Notes under the pieces: model-generated | What the model saw: the letters and a program-made list of their open reading frames with translations, nothing else | Database searches by the model: none | What the model was told of the DNA's origin: nothing | Assembly: GCF_005796205.1 (NCBI RefSeq) | Contig: NZ_VAHN01000005.1 | Span: 124,001-188,000, forward strand | DNA from: Pseudarthrobacter sp. NamE2 | GTDB taxonomy: Bacteria; Actinomycetota; Actinomycetes; Actinomycetales; Micrococcaceae | Length of the DNA: 64,000 nt | Direction of reading: 5' to 3' | Translations under genes and position numbers: made by a program | Part shown: positions 1 through 8,412 of the stretch, in pieces | Layout of the letters: every line of letters starts with the position of its first letter | Position numbering within the stretch: the first letter of the stretch is position 1

Positions 1-73
1 GGAAACCATCCTGCTCTCGACGGCGGCGGCGGCGCCGGTGCTGATCCTGATTGTCTGGCTGCTGGCCGGCTGA
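1..73 (+). CDS. C-terminal end of an unidentified membrane protein (partial)
   Basis: An open frame enters from the left edge and ends with TGA at 71-73. Only 23 residues are visible. They are rich in Ala, Leu, Val and Ile and contain one Trp, and end in WLLAG, which looks like a final transmembrane helix. The 5' part lies outside the window, so the family cannot be named. It is followed by a 51-nt gap and then the ligase gene on the same strand. Confidence 0.55.
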   Translation, partial: ETILLSTAAAAPVLILIVWLLAG

Positions 74-124
74 GCAGGCGCGCCGCTCTACCCCCGGAGC
101 CGCCCGCCGGGCAAGAATGGGCAC

Positions 125-1213
125 ATGGAACTTCCCGTGATGCCGCCCGTCCCGCCCATGCTCGCCAAATCCGTCAGCGGCATTGACGGCATCCCGGCAG
201 GAGGCGGCCTCAGCTACGAGCCCAAATGGGACGGCTTCCGCTCCATCATCTTCCGCGACGGTGATGACGTGGAGATCGGCAGCCGCAACGAAAAACCCAT
301 GACGCGCTACTTCCCCGAACTCGTGGCGGCGTTCAAGGAGAACCTGCCGCCGCGGTGCGTGATCGACGGCGAGATCGTCCTGGTGGGTGCCTCCGGCGAC
401 CGGCTGGACTTCGACGCCCTGCAGCAGCGCATCCACCCCGCCGCGAGCCGGGTCAAGCTCCTGGCCCAGCAGACCCCGGCGTCCTTCGTGGCGTTCGATC
501 TCCTGGCGCTGGACGATGACGACTACACCGGCCGGCCCTTCTCGGAACGCCGGGCGGCGCTGGAAAAGGCGCTCGCAGCTTCCAAAGCCCCGATTCATTT
601 GACGGCCGCCACCACGGATAAGGACACCGCCGGGCAGTGGTTCAACCAGTTCGAGGGCGCGGGGCTGGACGGCATCGTAGCCAAGCGCGTGGACGGCCGG
701 TATGAGCCGGACAGGCGGGTGATGTTCAAGGTCAAGCATGAGCGCACCGCGGACTGCGTGGTGGCTGGTTACCGGCTGCACAAGAGCGGGCCGGACAGCA
801 TCGGTTCGCTGCTCCTGGGTTTGTACAAGGACGACGGCGGCCTGGCCAGCGTGGGAGTGATCGGCGCCTTCCCGATGAAGAAGCGCAAGGAATTGTTCGA
901 GCAGCTGCAGCCGCTGGTGACCGACTTTGAGGGGCACCCGTGGGCGTGGGGCAAGCAGGAGGAGGGCGAACGGACGCCGCGGAACGCCGAAGGCAGCCGC
1001 TGGAGCGCCGGAAAGGATCTGTCCTTCGTGCCGCTGCGGCCGGAGCTGGTGGTGGAGGTCCGGTACGACCACATGGAGGGCGACCGGTTCCGGCATACCG
1101 CCCAGTTCAACCGCTGGCGGCCGGACCGGGAACCCGAATCCTGCACCTACGCCCAGCTCGAGGAGCCGGTCAACTTCGACCTGGCCGAGGTGCTGGAGAC
1201 CGGGCGCCGCTAG
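125..1213 (+). CDS. ligC: ATP-dependent DNA ligase, LigC type
   Basis: The protein has 362 aa. The nucleotidyltransferase motif KWDGFR places the adenylated lysine at K34, followed by a DGEIV motif (motif III area), a DGIVAKR motif (motif IV) and KVKHERTADCVV (motif V), then an OB-fold domain in the last ~150 residues. The N-terminal start MELPVMPPVPPMLAKSV fits mycobacterial LigC, which supports the ATG at 125 over the ATG at 140. LigC enzymes seal nicks in backup and base-excision repair. No LigD polymerase or nuclease domain and no Ku gene are present here, so this is a stand-alone ligase. It converges on the ABC ATPase gene with a 13-nt gap. Confidence 0.93.
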   Translation: MELPVMPPVPPMLAKSVSGIDGIPAGGGLSYEPKWDGFRSIIFRDGDDVEIGSRNEKPMTRYFPELVAAFKENLPPRCVIDGEIVLVGASGDRLDFDALQQRIHPAASRVKLLAQQTPASFVAFDLLALDDDDYTGRPFSERRAALEKALAASKAPIHLTAATTDKDTAGQWFNQFEGAGLDGIVAKRVDGRYEPDRRVMFKVKHERTADCVVAGYRLHKSGPDSIGSLLLGLYKDDGGLASVGVIGAFPMKKRKELFEQLQPLVTDFEGHPWAWGKQEEGERTPRNAEGSRWSAGKDLSFVPLRPELVVEVRYDHMEGDRFRHTAQFNRWRPDREPESCTYAQLEEPVNFDLAEVLETGRR

Positions 1214-1226
1214 CTGTTCCCGCGCG

Positions 1227-2843
1227 TCAGTTTCCCCGCAGGGCCGGGTTCCTGGCGTCCAGCAGGGTCCACAGCCCGTCCGCCCGGCAGGGAATGGACG
1301 CATCCACGAGGGCCCGGCTGTGCGGGTGTTGGGGCGCCGCGAAGAAGTCGCGGGTTTCGGCGACTTCCACCACCTTGCCGTGCAGCAGGACCGCCACCCT
1401 GTCGCACATGTACCGCACCACGTCCATGTCGTGGGAAATAACGATCAGGGACAGGTTGTGCTCGCGCTGCAGGCGCAGCAGCAGGTTCAGGATGGTCCGC
1501 TGCGTCAGGGCATCCAGGGCCGAGGTGGCTTCGTCGCAAATCAGGACCTGCGGTTCCAGCAGCAGGGCGCGGGCGATGGTGGCACGCTGGAGCTGGCCGC
1601 CCGAGCACTGGCCCGGCCGCTTGTCCAGCAATAACGGGTCCAGTTCCACCTCCTGCAGGGCGGCCGCGATGCGTTCGTCCCGCTGGTCTGGGCTGAGGTC
1701 CCGGCGCGGGCGGAGGGGTGCTTGCAGGCTGGCGCGCAGCGTCATCCTCGGGTCGAAGGCGTTGTGCGGCTCCTGGAACACGAGCTGCACGGCGGTGGGC
1801 TGCCGTGTCCCGCCGTCGAACTGCCGGTTGATGGTCCCGCTGCTGGCCGCATCCAGGCCCACGATGGCCTTGGCCAGGGTGCTTTTCCCGGAGCCGGACT
1901 GGCCCAGGACACCCAGGATTTCGCCGCGGCGGAGGGACAGCGAGACGTCCTCGAGCACGGTGCCGGTCCGCTTCCGGCCGAAGCGCTTGCCCACCCTGTC
2001 CAGGACAAGGACCTCACGTTCGGCGGGGGACGGACGACGCCGGGTCTCGGGGGCCAGCTGCGCAGCGGCGAGGAGGTCGCGGGCATAGCCGGTTTTGGGC
2101 CGGGTGAGCAGCTCACCGGCGGGTCCTTCTTCCACGATGCGGCCGGCGTTCATGACCAGGACCCGGTCCGCATACGCGGCCACGGACGCCAGGTTGTGCG
2201 TGATGTAGAGGATGCCCAGTCCGCGCTGCCGGCGTTCGCGGTCCAGCAGCTGCAGCACCTGGCGCTCCAGGACCTTGTCCAGGGCGGAGGTGGGCTCATC
2301 AGCGAGGAGCATCTCCGGCTGGCCGGCCAGGGCGAGGGCCGTCATGGCCCGCTGCGCCATGCCGCCGGACAGCTGGTGCGGGTAGGCGCGGATGCCTTTG
2401 GCCGGGTCGGCGAAGCCCACCTCCGCCAGCAGCTCCACGGCCTTGTCCCTGGCCTTCCGTCCGCGCAGGCCGGCGTGCAGGCGCAGCGGCTCCTTCAGGT
2501 GGCTGCCGATGGTCCGGTTCGGGTTGAACATCCGCTTGGGCTGCTGGAACAGCATGGCCAGCCGGCCCCCGCGGACTGTGTTCAATTCGGGTTCCGCGGC
2601 GCGCGTGAGATCCAGGTCGCCGAGCCGGATGGAGCCGCCGGTGATCTGCAGTTGCGGTGGCAGCAGGCGCAGGCAGGACCTGGAGGTCAGGGTCTTTCCG
2701 GATCCCGAAGAGCCCACCAGCGCAACAAACTCGCCCGGATCAACGGCGAGGGAAACTCCGGCGAGGAGCGGCTTTCCGCCGGGACCGCCGTCGTCGTCCT
2801 TCCGCCGTACCTCCAGGTCCTCCAAAACCAGCCGCGCACTCAT
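1227..2843 (-). CDS. Peptide/metallophore-type ABC transporter, two fused ATPase domains (DppD-DppF type)
   Basis: The protein has 538 aa. Two complete ABC ATPase domains lie in tandem: the first with Walker A GSSGSGKT at about residues 44-51 and signature LSGGM, the second with Walker A GQSGSGKS and signature CSGGQ. Fusion of the DppD-like and DppF-like subunits is common in Actinobacteria. A longer frame exists upstream, but the ATG at 2843 overlaps the permease stop as ATGA, which is the expected coupling, so I chose it. This is the last gene of the operon SBP-permease-permease-ATPase. It energises import of a small peptide, nickel-like or metallophore ligand. The iron box upstream of the operon favours a metal-linked substrate, but this is inference. 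Confidence 0.9.
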   Translation of the reverse strand: MSARLVLEDLEVRRKDDDGGPGGKPLLAGVSLAVDPGEFVALVGSSGSGKTLTSRSCLRLLPPQLQITGGSIRLGDLDLTRAAEPELNTVRGGRLAMLFQQPKRMFNPNRTIGSHLKEPLRLHAGLRGRKARDKAVELLAEVGFADPAKGIRAYPHQLSGGMAQRAMTALALAGQPEMLLADEPTSALDKVLERQVLQLLDRERRQRGLGILYITHNLASVAAYADRVLVMNAGRIVEEGPAGELLTRPKTGYARDLLAAAQLAPETRRRPSPAEREVLVLDRVGKRFGRKRTGTVLEDVSLSLRRGEILGVLGQSGSGKSTLAKAIVGLDAASSGTINRQFDGGTRQPTAVQLVFQEPHNAFDPRMTLRASLQAPLRPRRDLSPDQRDERIAAALQEVELDPLLLDKRPGQCSGGQLQRATIARALLLEPQVLICDEATSALDALTQRTILNLLLRLQREHNLSLIVISHDMDVVRYMCDRVAVLLHGKVVEVAETRDFFAAPQHPHSRALVDASIPCRADGLWTLLDARNPALRGN

Positions 2844-3670
2844 GCGTCCGCAGCCTTTGGCAGGAGCAACGGTGCCGCTGCCATGCGTGCTGCGCGCTGG
2901 CCGAGCAGCGTGACGCACAGGGCGACGGTGAAGATGACCAGCCCAGGGGCCAGGATGCCCAGCGGTGCGCGGTCGGCGAAGGGCTGGGCGGCGGCGAGCA
3001 TGGAACCCCAGTCGGACTGCGGCGGCTGGACGCCCAGGCCAAGGTAGGAGAGGGCGCCCACGCTGATCAGCAGGTGCCCGAACCGCAGGGTGGCCTGGCC
3101 CAGGATCGGCGCGGCCAGGTGGGGGAGGACATGCCGGAAGATGATGAAGCGCGGGGTACAGCCCAGTACGCGGGCAGCGTCCACAAAGCCGCGGGCCGAG
3201 ACGTCGTACGCCAGCGTGCGTGCCAGCCGGGCGAAGGGCGTCCAGCCGGTGACGGTGAGTGCCAGCAGGAGCGGGCCGAACCCCGTCCCGAGTGCTGCCA
3301 CGATGAACAGCGCCACCACCATTTCCGGCAGGGCGAGCAGGACGTCGTTGGTGCGGGTGAGGAACTCGTCCACCCAGCCGCGCCGGCGGGCGCTCAGGAT
3401 GCCGATGCCGACGCCCAGCAGGCAGGTGAGCACGGTGGCCAGCGCTGCCACGGACATGGAGAACGCGCCGCCCTCGAGGATCCGGCTCAGGGTGTCGCGG
3501 CCCAGGTTGTCCGTGCCCAGCCAGTGTTCGGCCGACGGCGGCGCGAGGCGCTGCGCCAGGTTCTGTTCCGCGGGCGGATAGGGCGAGATCCAGGGCGCCA
3601 GCAGCACCGCCAGGATGATCAGTGCAAGTACTGCTCCGGCGACGGTGGTGACGGTGATCCGGCTACGCAA
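2840..3670 (-). CDS. ABC transporter permease, DppC/OppC type
   Basis: The protein has 276 aa with about six hydrophobic segments. The N-terminal helix runs at residues 8-30, followed by the usual short periplasmic stretch with HWLGTDNLGRD, a DppC-type signature, and a BPD_transp_1 domain whose EAA-like loop follows the segment GWTPFARLAR. Translation appears to start at TTG 3670, with GGGAGG six bases upstream, and the gene overlaps the preceding permease by 8 nt. The stop overlaps the ATPase start as ATGA. It forms half of the membrane channel of the importer. Confidence 0.88.
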   Translation of the reverse strand: MRSRITVTTVAGAVLALIILAVLLAPWISPYPPAEQNLAQRLAPPSAEHWLGTDNLGRDTLSRILEGGAFSMSVAALATVLTCLLGVGIGILSARRRGWVDEFLTRTNDVLLALPEMVVALFIVAALGTGFGPLLLALTVTGWTPFARLARTLAYDVSARGFVDAARVLGCTPRFIIFRHVLPHLAAPILGQATLRFGHLLISVGALSYLGLGVQPPQSDWGSMLAAAQPFADRAPLGILAPGLVIFTVALCVTLLGQRAARMAAAPLLLPKAADA

Positions 3671-4604
3671 GGGAACCTCCCACGGTGGGGCTCAGGAAGC
3701 GGTGCACGAAGTCGGCCAGCGTGGTGACGCCGACGGCAAGCGCCACGACCAGCACTACGCCGCCCTGGGCGAGCGGAATGTCGCTGTTGACCAGCGAATC
3801 GAAGAGCAGCCTGCCCATGCCCGGAACGGCGAAGATCACCTCTACGATCACCGAGCCGCCCAGCAGTCCCGCGAACCAGACCGCGAAGAGCGTGGACAGC
3901 GGAACCAGTCCGTTGGGGATGACGTGCCGCAGGACGGACTGGGCGGAGCTCAGGCCGCGGGCCCGCGCCGCCGGGACGTGCTCCGCCGCAGCAGCGTCGA
4001 TGATGCCCGCGCGGACCGCCGACGTAAAGAAGCTGATGGGGCGCAGGGCAAGGGTCAGGGCCGGCAGCACCGCGGACGAAAGATCGTTCCACCCTGCTGT
4101 GGGCAGCACGGACAGCTTGAGTGCGAACACCAGGACCAGCACCGGCGCCACCCAGTATTCCGGCATGGCGATGAAAGCCTGGGTGACCGCCGTGATGGCC
4201 TTGTCCGGGAGGCTGCCGGGCCGGAGTCCGGAGATAATCCCCAGCGGAAGCGCGACGGCGGCTGCCAGTCCCAGCGACATGGCCACCAGGCTGAGGGTGA
4301 CGGCAAGCGCGGGCAGGACCTGCTCCGCAACCGGGGTGCGGCTGCTGTAGGACAGCCCCATGTCCCCGGTGAAGAAGTTGCCCAGCCAGCGGAAGTACTG
4401 GACGGCAAGGGGGTCGTCCAGGCCCAGGCTTTGCGCCACGGCGTGGACGGAGGACTCGTCGATGGCGTCCCCGGCCACCCGGGACCGGATGATTTTCCGG
4501 ACCGGGTCGCCGGGGGTGACGTAGGGGATAAGGAACACCGCAAAGGAGGACACGGCGACGGCGGCCAGCAGCGTGGCCGTCCGCTTGGTGATGAACTGCA
4601 GCAT
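3663..4604 (-). CDS. ABC transporter permease, DppB/OppB type
   Basis: The protein has 313 aa. It begins MLQFITKRTATLLAAVAVSS, typical of DppB N-termini, followed by PGDPVRKI (the conserved PGDP motif of this family) and a BPD_transp_1 domain with RARGLSSAQSVLRHVIPN, the EAA loop that docks to the ATPase. Six transmembrane helices are expected. It lies 24 nt downstream of the binding-protein gene and overlaps the next permease, so it sits inside one operon. The substrate cannot be read from the permease. Confidence 0.9.
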   Translation of the reverse strand: MLQFITKRTATLLAAVAVSSFAVFLIPYVTPGDPVRKIIRSRVAGDAIDESSVHAVAQSLGLDDPLAVQYFRWLGNFFTGDMGLSYSSRTPVAEQVLPALAVTLSLVAMSLGLAAAVALPLGIISGLRPGSLPDKAITAVTQAFIAMPEYWVAPVLVLVFALKLSVLPTAGWNDLSSAVLPALTLALRPISFFTSAVRAGIIDAAAAEHVPAARARGLSSAQSVLRHVIPNGLVPLSTLFAVWFAGLLGGSVIVEVIFAVPGMGRLLFDSLVNSDIPLAQGGVVLVVALAVGVTTLADFVHRFLSPTVGGSLA

Positions 4605-4628
4605 GCGGTGTTGTTCCAGTGGCTGGGG

Positions 4629-6185
4629 CTAGGAGGCGGCCTTGGCCGTCTTCGCCGTCAGGACGTAGCGGGACAGCGGATCCTGGACGTAGTTCAGGAC
4701 GTTGGTGCGGATGGCGTCGGTGGCCTGCTCATTGACCAGCCAGGCGTTGACCGCCTTGTCCTGGAGGATCCTGCCTGCCTCGGCGTACAGCTTGTAGCGT
4801 TCCTGGGTGTCCACTGTCCTGGCGGCGTCGGCGACGATCCGGTCATACTCGGGATCGCAGAAGTGGCTCAGGTTGTAGGTGCCCTTGCAGGTGTAGTCCG
4901 CGGTGAGGAAGCCGATGGGATCGGCGATGTCGATCAGGCGGTTCCGCTGGCTGAGCAGCATGTCGTAGTTGCCGGCCAGGACGTCAGGCTCGGCGGATGC
5001 GTATTCCTTGGCCTGGATTGACAGCGGGATGCCGATGTTTTTCAGGTTCTCCTGGATGACCGCGGCCACGTCGGCGAATTCCGCGCGTTCCACGATGGCG
5101 ATGATTTCCAGCGGGCGGTCGGCCGTGTAGCCGGCGCTGGCCAGCAGCTTCTTGGCTTCCTCGACGTCCTGCTTCTGCTCCTCCGGGGTGTCACCGGCCC
5201 AGGGTTCGGACGGGGCAAACGGGCCCGTGGCGGGAAGGGCGGCGCCTTCGTAGACGCTGGCTGCGAGGGCATCCAGGTCCAGTGACTCGCGGATCGCCTT
5301 CCGGACGTCCACATTGTCCAGGGGAGCGCGGCCGTTGTTCATGTACAGGGTGGCGGTGCGGGGTGAATCGGCGCCGAGGACGGAGACGCCTGCAGCGCCC
5401 TTCAGGGTAGCCAGGCTGGCGACGGGGATGGACAGCGATATGTCGGCTTCACCGGTCTGCACCTGGGCTGCACGGGTTGCACCGTTGGTGATGAAGCGGA
5501 TCTCGGCCCCCGCGAGCTGGACGTCGCCGCCCCAGTAGTTCTCGTTGCGGTCCAGGGTGAGGGACTGCTTGGCCTTTTCGGAGACGGGGGTGAACGGGCC
5601 GGTGCAGTGGCCGAACGGGTCCACCTCCGTGTCCTTGTACGCGGCCGGGGCCAGGATGCCGGTGTTGACGCTCGCCAGGCGGTAGGGGACCAGCGGGTTT
5701 TCGGCCGGCGTGCTGACCCGGACGGTGTTGGCGTCCACCGCGGTGACGCTGCTGACCATGGTGCGGTTGAAGGCGCGGGCCGGGACCTTGGCGTCGAGGA
5801 CGTGGTTCAGGGCTGCAACCACGGACTCCGCCGTGAGCTGGTTGCCGTCCTGGAAAACCACGCCCTGCCGGATGGTGAAGTCCCAGTCCAGCGGGGAGGA
5901 CTGCTTCCACTCGCTGGCCAGCATGGGAACCACCTTGCCCTCGGTATGGTCGTACTTCGTGAGGGTCTCCAGGCACCCGGAGAGGGAAAGGATGTACGCG
6001 GCGTCGGATTCCAGGGCCCAGTTGGCCACCGGTGCGCGGAAGTTGTCCACTACGATCCGCTGGCTGGTGTCCGCCGCGGCGGTACTCTGGACGGCCTGGG
6101 TCTGCGTGCCGCTGAAGCCGCAGCCGGTCAGGGTGAGGGTGGCCAGTGCTGCCACGAGGACGCGGGGCCGGAGGAACGAGCGCAC
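4629..6185 (-). CDS. ABC transporter substrate-binding lipoprotein, SBP_bac_5 family
   Basis: About 518 aa from the proposed GTG at 6185. That start gives MRSFLRPRVLVAALATLTLT and then the lipobox LTGC, a lipoprotein signal, and has AAGGCGG seven bases upstream. An upstream TTG at 6227 would add a non-signal-like extension, so I reject it. The mature part is family 5 (dipeptide, oligopeptide, nickel, metallophore binding), with YDHTEGKVVPMLASEW and a WTF-like strand near the start. It is the first gene of the operon and should be anchored outside the membrane to hand substrate to the two permeases. An IdeR-like box lies 55-73 nt upstream of the start. Confidence 0.88.
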   Translation of the reverse strand: MRSFLRPRVLVAALATLTLTGCGFSGTQTQAVQSTAAADTSQRIVVDNFRAPVANWALESDAAYILSLSGCLETLTKYDHTEGKVVPMLASEWKQSSPLDWDFTIRQGVVFQDGNQLTAESVVAALNHVLDAKVPARAFNRTMVSSVTAVDANTVRVSTPAENPLVPYRLASVNTGILAPAAYKDTEVDPFGHCTGPFTPVSEKAKQSLTLDRNENYWGGDVQLAGAEIRFITNGATRAAQVQTGEADISLSIPVASLATLKGAAGVSVLGADSPRTATLYMNNGRAPLDNVDVRKAIRESLDLDALAASVYEGAALPATGPFAPSEPWAGDTPEEQKQDVEEAKKLLASAGYTADRPLEIIAIVERAEFADVAAVIQENLKNIGIPLSIQAKEYASAEPDVLAGNYDMLLSQRNRLIDIADPIGFLTADYTCKGTYNLSHFCDPEYDRIVADAARTVDTQERYKLYAEAGRILQDKAVNAWLVNEQATDAIRTNVLNYVQDPLSRYVLTAKTAKAAS

Positions 6186-6239
6186 AAAAAACCGCCTTGC
6201 AGGGCTGCCATGGGTAGGGCAAATCAAAATGGGGACTAC

Positions 6240-6258
6240 TTAGGGTAGGCTCACCTTC
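6240..6258. promoter_or_regulatory. IdeR/DtxR-like iron box upstream of the family-5 importer
   Basis: The plus-strand sequence TTAGGGTAGGCTCACCTTC matches 15 of 19 positions of the known IdeR/DtxR consensus TTAGGTTAGGCTAACCTAA, including the central TAGGCT core and the ACCT half. It lies in the 5' region of the minus-strand importer operon. By analogy with known iron boxes, the iron-loaded repressor would block transcription here. Confidence 0.6.
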
Positions 6259-6443
6259 CGCAAAAAATGGAATCGGTGCCGCAGGCAACTCGCAGATGAC
6301 GCCCACTACCCTTGGTCCCGGCCGCTGCGCGCCAACTCCCGCCTGTGATGCGCACGGGCAGCCCCTGCACATTCAACCCCGGATTCATTGCGCGGGCCGC
6401 TGGAGCCTTGTCCCGGCATGACCTGCCAGGCAGACTGTGGTTC

Positions 6444-6764
6444 ATGGCCACCGAGCACGACGTCCGCAGGATCTCCCTGGAGCTGCCCGGCGTGACCGAG
6501 CGGCCAAGCTGGGGGCAGCCGGCGTGGTTCGCGAAGACCCTCATGGCCCGGATATGGGAACCTGGCGTCGTGACGGTCAAGACAGAGGAGCGGGAGGCCC
6601 TGGCGGGAACAGATCCGGACACCTTTTACTGGACCCCCCATCATGAGCGCTCTTCCCAGCTCGTCCTGGTCCGGCTGGACCGGATCGACGAGGCACTCCT
6701 CGCTGAATTGCTGCTGGACTCCTACCGCATCGCCGGCGGGGCAGGCTTAAGCGGCAGCAGGTAA
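6444..6764 (+). CDS. MmcQ/YjbR family protein
   Basis: A small protein of 106 aa. The order ATEHDVRRISLELPGVTE, then PSWGQPAWFAKTLMARIWE, then a C-terminal helix DEALLAELLLDSYRIA matches the YjbR/MmcQ fold (CyaY-like double wing), a family proposed to bind DNA but with no established role. The frame is open further upstream from 6312, but the ATG at 6444 gives the family's usual start. It stands alone between the importer promoter and the pnt operon. Confidence 0.8.
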   Translation: MATEHDVRRISLELPGVTERPSWGQPAWFAKTLMARIWEPGVVTVKTEEREALAGTDPDTFYWTPHHERSSQLVLVRLDRIDEALLAELLLDSYRIAGGAGLSGSR

Positions 6765-6925
6765 CGTTTGCCCACCCAAGCCGTCCGCCCTACTCCCGCC
6801 GCGGCGGTACGGGCCATAGACTCTAGCCAGTTACGTGCAGCAGCGCCGCTCCGCGACCTCCGCCCTGATGAGGGCAAGGCAGAGAGCCGTTGCCGCACCC
6901 TTTTGCCAGGAAGGGGAGTCGGCGG

Positions 6926-8095
6926 GTGAAACTGGGCATACCGCGGGAGCGCCGGGAAGGCGAGCGGCGCGTCGCCGCGACGCCGGAGACGGTGAAGCAG
7001 CTCGCCGGCATGGGCCTTGACGTGCTGGTCGAAGCCGGGGCAGGGGAAGCCGCCGGCCACACCGACGAGGATTACCGCAAAGCCGGGGCCGCCGTCGTGG
7101 CCCTGCTGGAGCCGCCCCGCCTCGACATCCTGGCCCACGTCCGGCCGCTGGACCCGCACACCGCCCTGTCCCTGAAACCGGGGGCCGTCACAGTGGGTAT
7201 GGCCTCGCCGTCCTCGGAACTGGATACCGTGCAGGCGCTCGCGGAGGCGGGCGCCACCTGCTTCGCGCTGGAACTGGTGCCCCGCATTTCCCGGGCCCAG
7301 TCCATGGACGCGCTGAGCTCGCAGGCCCTGGTGGCTGGCTACCGCTGCGTCCTGGAAGCCGCGATCCGGCTGCCCCGCTTCTTCCCGCTGTACATGACGG
7401 CGGCGGGAACGGTGCCGCCGGCGAAGGTCCTGGTGTTGGGCGCCGGCGTAGCGGGCCTGCAGGCGATCGGCACGGCCAAACGGCTCGGTGCCCGCGTCTT
7501 CGCCAATGACATCCGTCCCGCCTCGGCCGACGAGGTCGCCTCGATGGGCGGAACATTTATCCGGCTGGACCTGGAAACAGCGGAAGCGGCCGGCGGTTAC
7601 GCCCGCCAGCTGAGCTCCGACGCCGGCACCCGGCAGCGCCAATTGCTGGCACCGCACGTGGCGCAGTCGGATGTATTGATTACGACGGCGGCTGTTCCCG
7701 GCCGGCCCGCACCCCTCCTGGTGACCCGCGAGATGGTGCAGGGCATGCGCCCCGGGTCCGTGGTCGTCGACCTCGCCGCCGAATCCGGCGGCAACGTGGA
7801 AGGGGTGGTTCCCGGCGCGGACATCGCCGTACCCACCGCGGACGGCGCGGGGCATGTCACCCTGGTGGGGCTGAAGGACCCCGCTTCGGCGATGGCCTCC
7901 GACGCGTCCCGGCTGTACGCCAAGAACGTGGCCAACCTGCTGGCGCTGATGGTCCGGGACGGCACAGTCAATGCCGATTTCGACGACGAGGTACTGGCGG
8001 GTGCCTGCCTGACGCATGGCGGCGGGGTGCGGCACCAGCCCACCGCGGAACTGCTGGCCCAAAGGATCCACGCACCGCAGGAAGGGGCGCTCTGA
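6926..8095 (+). CDS. pntAA: NAD(P) transhydrogenase subunit alpha, part 1 (NAD(H)-binding domain I)
   Basis: About 389 aa from GTG 6926, which has AAGGGGAG upstream and gives MKLGIPRERREGERRVAATP, the conserved family start. A Rossmann nucleotide motif [20 protein letters not shown] and the following FANDIRP complete the alanine dehydrogenase/PNT domain. Domain I exchanges hydride with NAD(H). The stop overlaps the next gene as TGATG. The split-alpha arrangement (pntAA, pntAB, pntB) is the three-gene form found in Actinobacteria and alphaproteobacteria. Confidence 0.95.
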   Translation: MKLGIPRERREGERRVAATPETVKQLAGMGLDVLVEAGAGEAAGHTDEDYRKAGAAVVALLEPPRLDILAHVRPLDPHTALSLKPGAVTVGMASPSSELDTVQALAEAGATCFALELVPRISRAQSMDALSSQALVAGYRCVLEAAIRLPRFFPLYMTAAGTVPPAKVLVLGAGVAGLQAIGTAKRLGARVFANDIRPASADEVASMGGTFIRLDLETAEAAGGYARQLSSDAGTRQRQLLAPHVAQSDVLITTAAVPGRPAPLLVTREMVQGMRPGSVVVDLAAESGGNVEGVVPGADIAVPTADGAGHVTLVGLKDPASAMASDASRLYAKNVANLLALMVRDGTVNADFDDEVLAGACLTHGGGVRHQPTAELLAQRIHAPQEGAL

Positions 8096-8412
8096 TGGAC
8101 GGAATGAGCCTGCTCACCATCACGGTCCTGGCCGTTTTTGTCGGGTTCGAAGTGGTCTCCAAAGTTTCCAGCACCCTGCACACGCCCCTGATGTCCGGCG
8201 CCAACGCCATCCACGGCATCATCCTGGTGGGCGCCATCATCGTGGCAGGGCAGGCGGCGGAAACCTGGGTCCTTGCGGTTGCGCTGCTTGCCGTTGTCCT
8301 GGCCACCATAAACCTTGTGGGTGGCTTCGTGGTCACGGACCGGATGCTCCATATGTTCCACGCCAGAAAAGAGGTGGCCCGGGCCGCGGCGCCGAAGGCG
8401 GACGGCAAATGA
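8095..8412 (+). CDS. pntAB: NAD(P) transhydrogenase subunit alpha, part 2 (membrane domain)
   Basis: The protein has 105 aa with three to four hydrophobic helices. The segment SKVSSTLHTPLMSGANAIHGI is the conserved part of domain II that lines the proton path, followed by VGGFVVTDRMLHMFH, also a family signature. It begins at the ATG overlapping the pntAA stop (TGATG) and ends overlapping the pntB start (ATGA), so the three subunits are translationally coupled. Confidence 0.95.
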   Translation: MDGMSLLTITVLAVFVGFEVVSKVSSTLHTPLMSGANAIHGIILVGAIIVAGQAAETWVLAVALLAVVLATINLVGGFVVTDRMLHMFHARKEVARAAAPKADGK

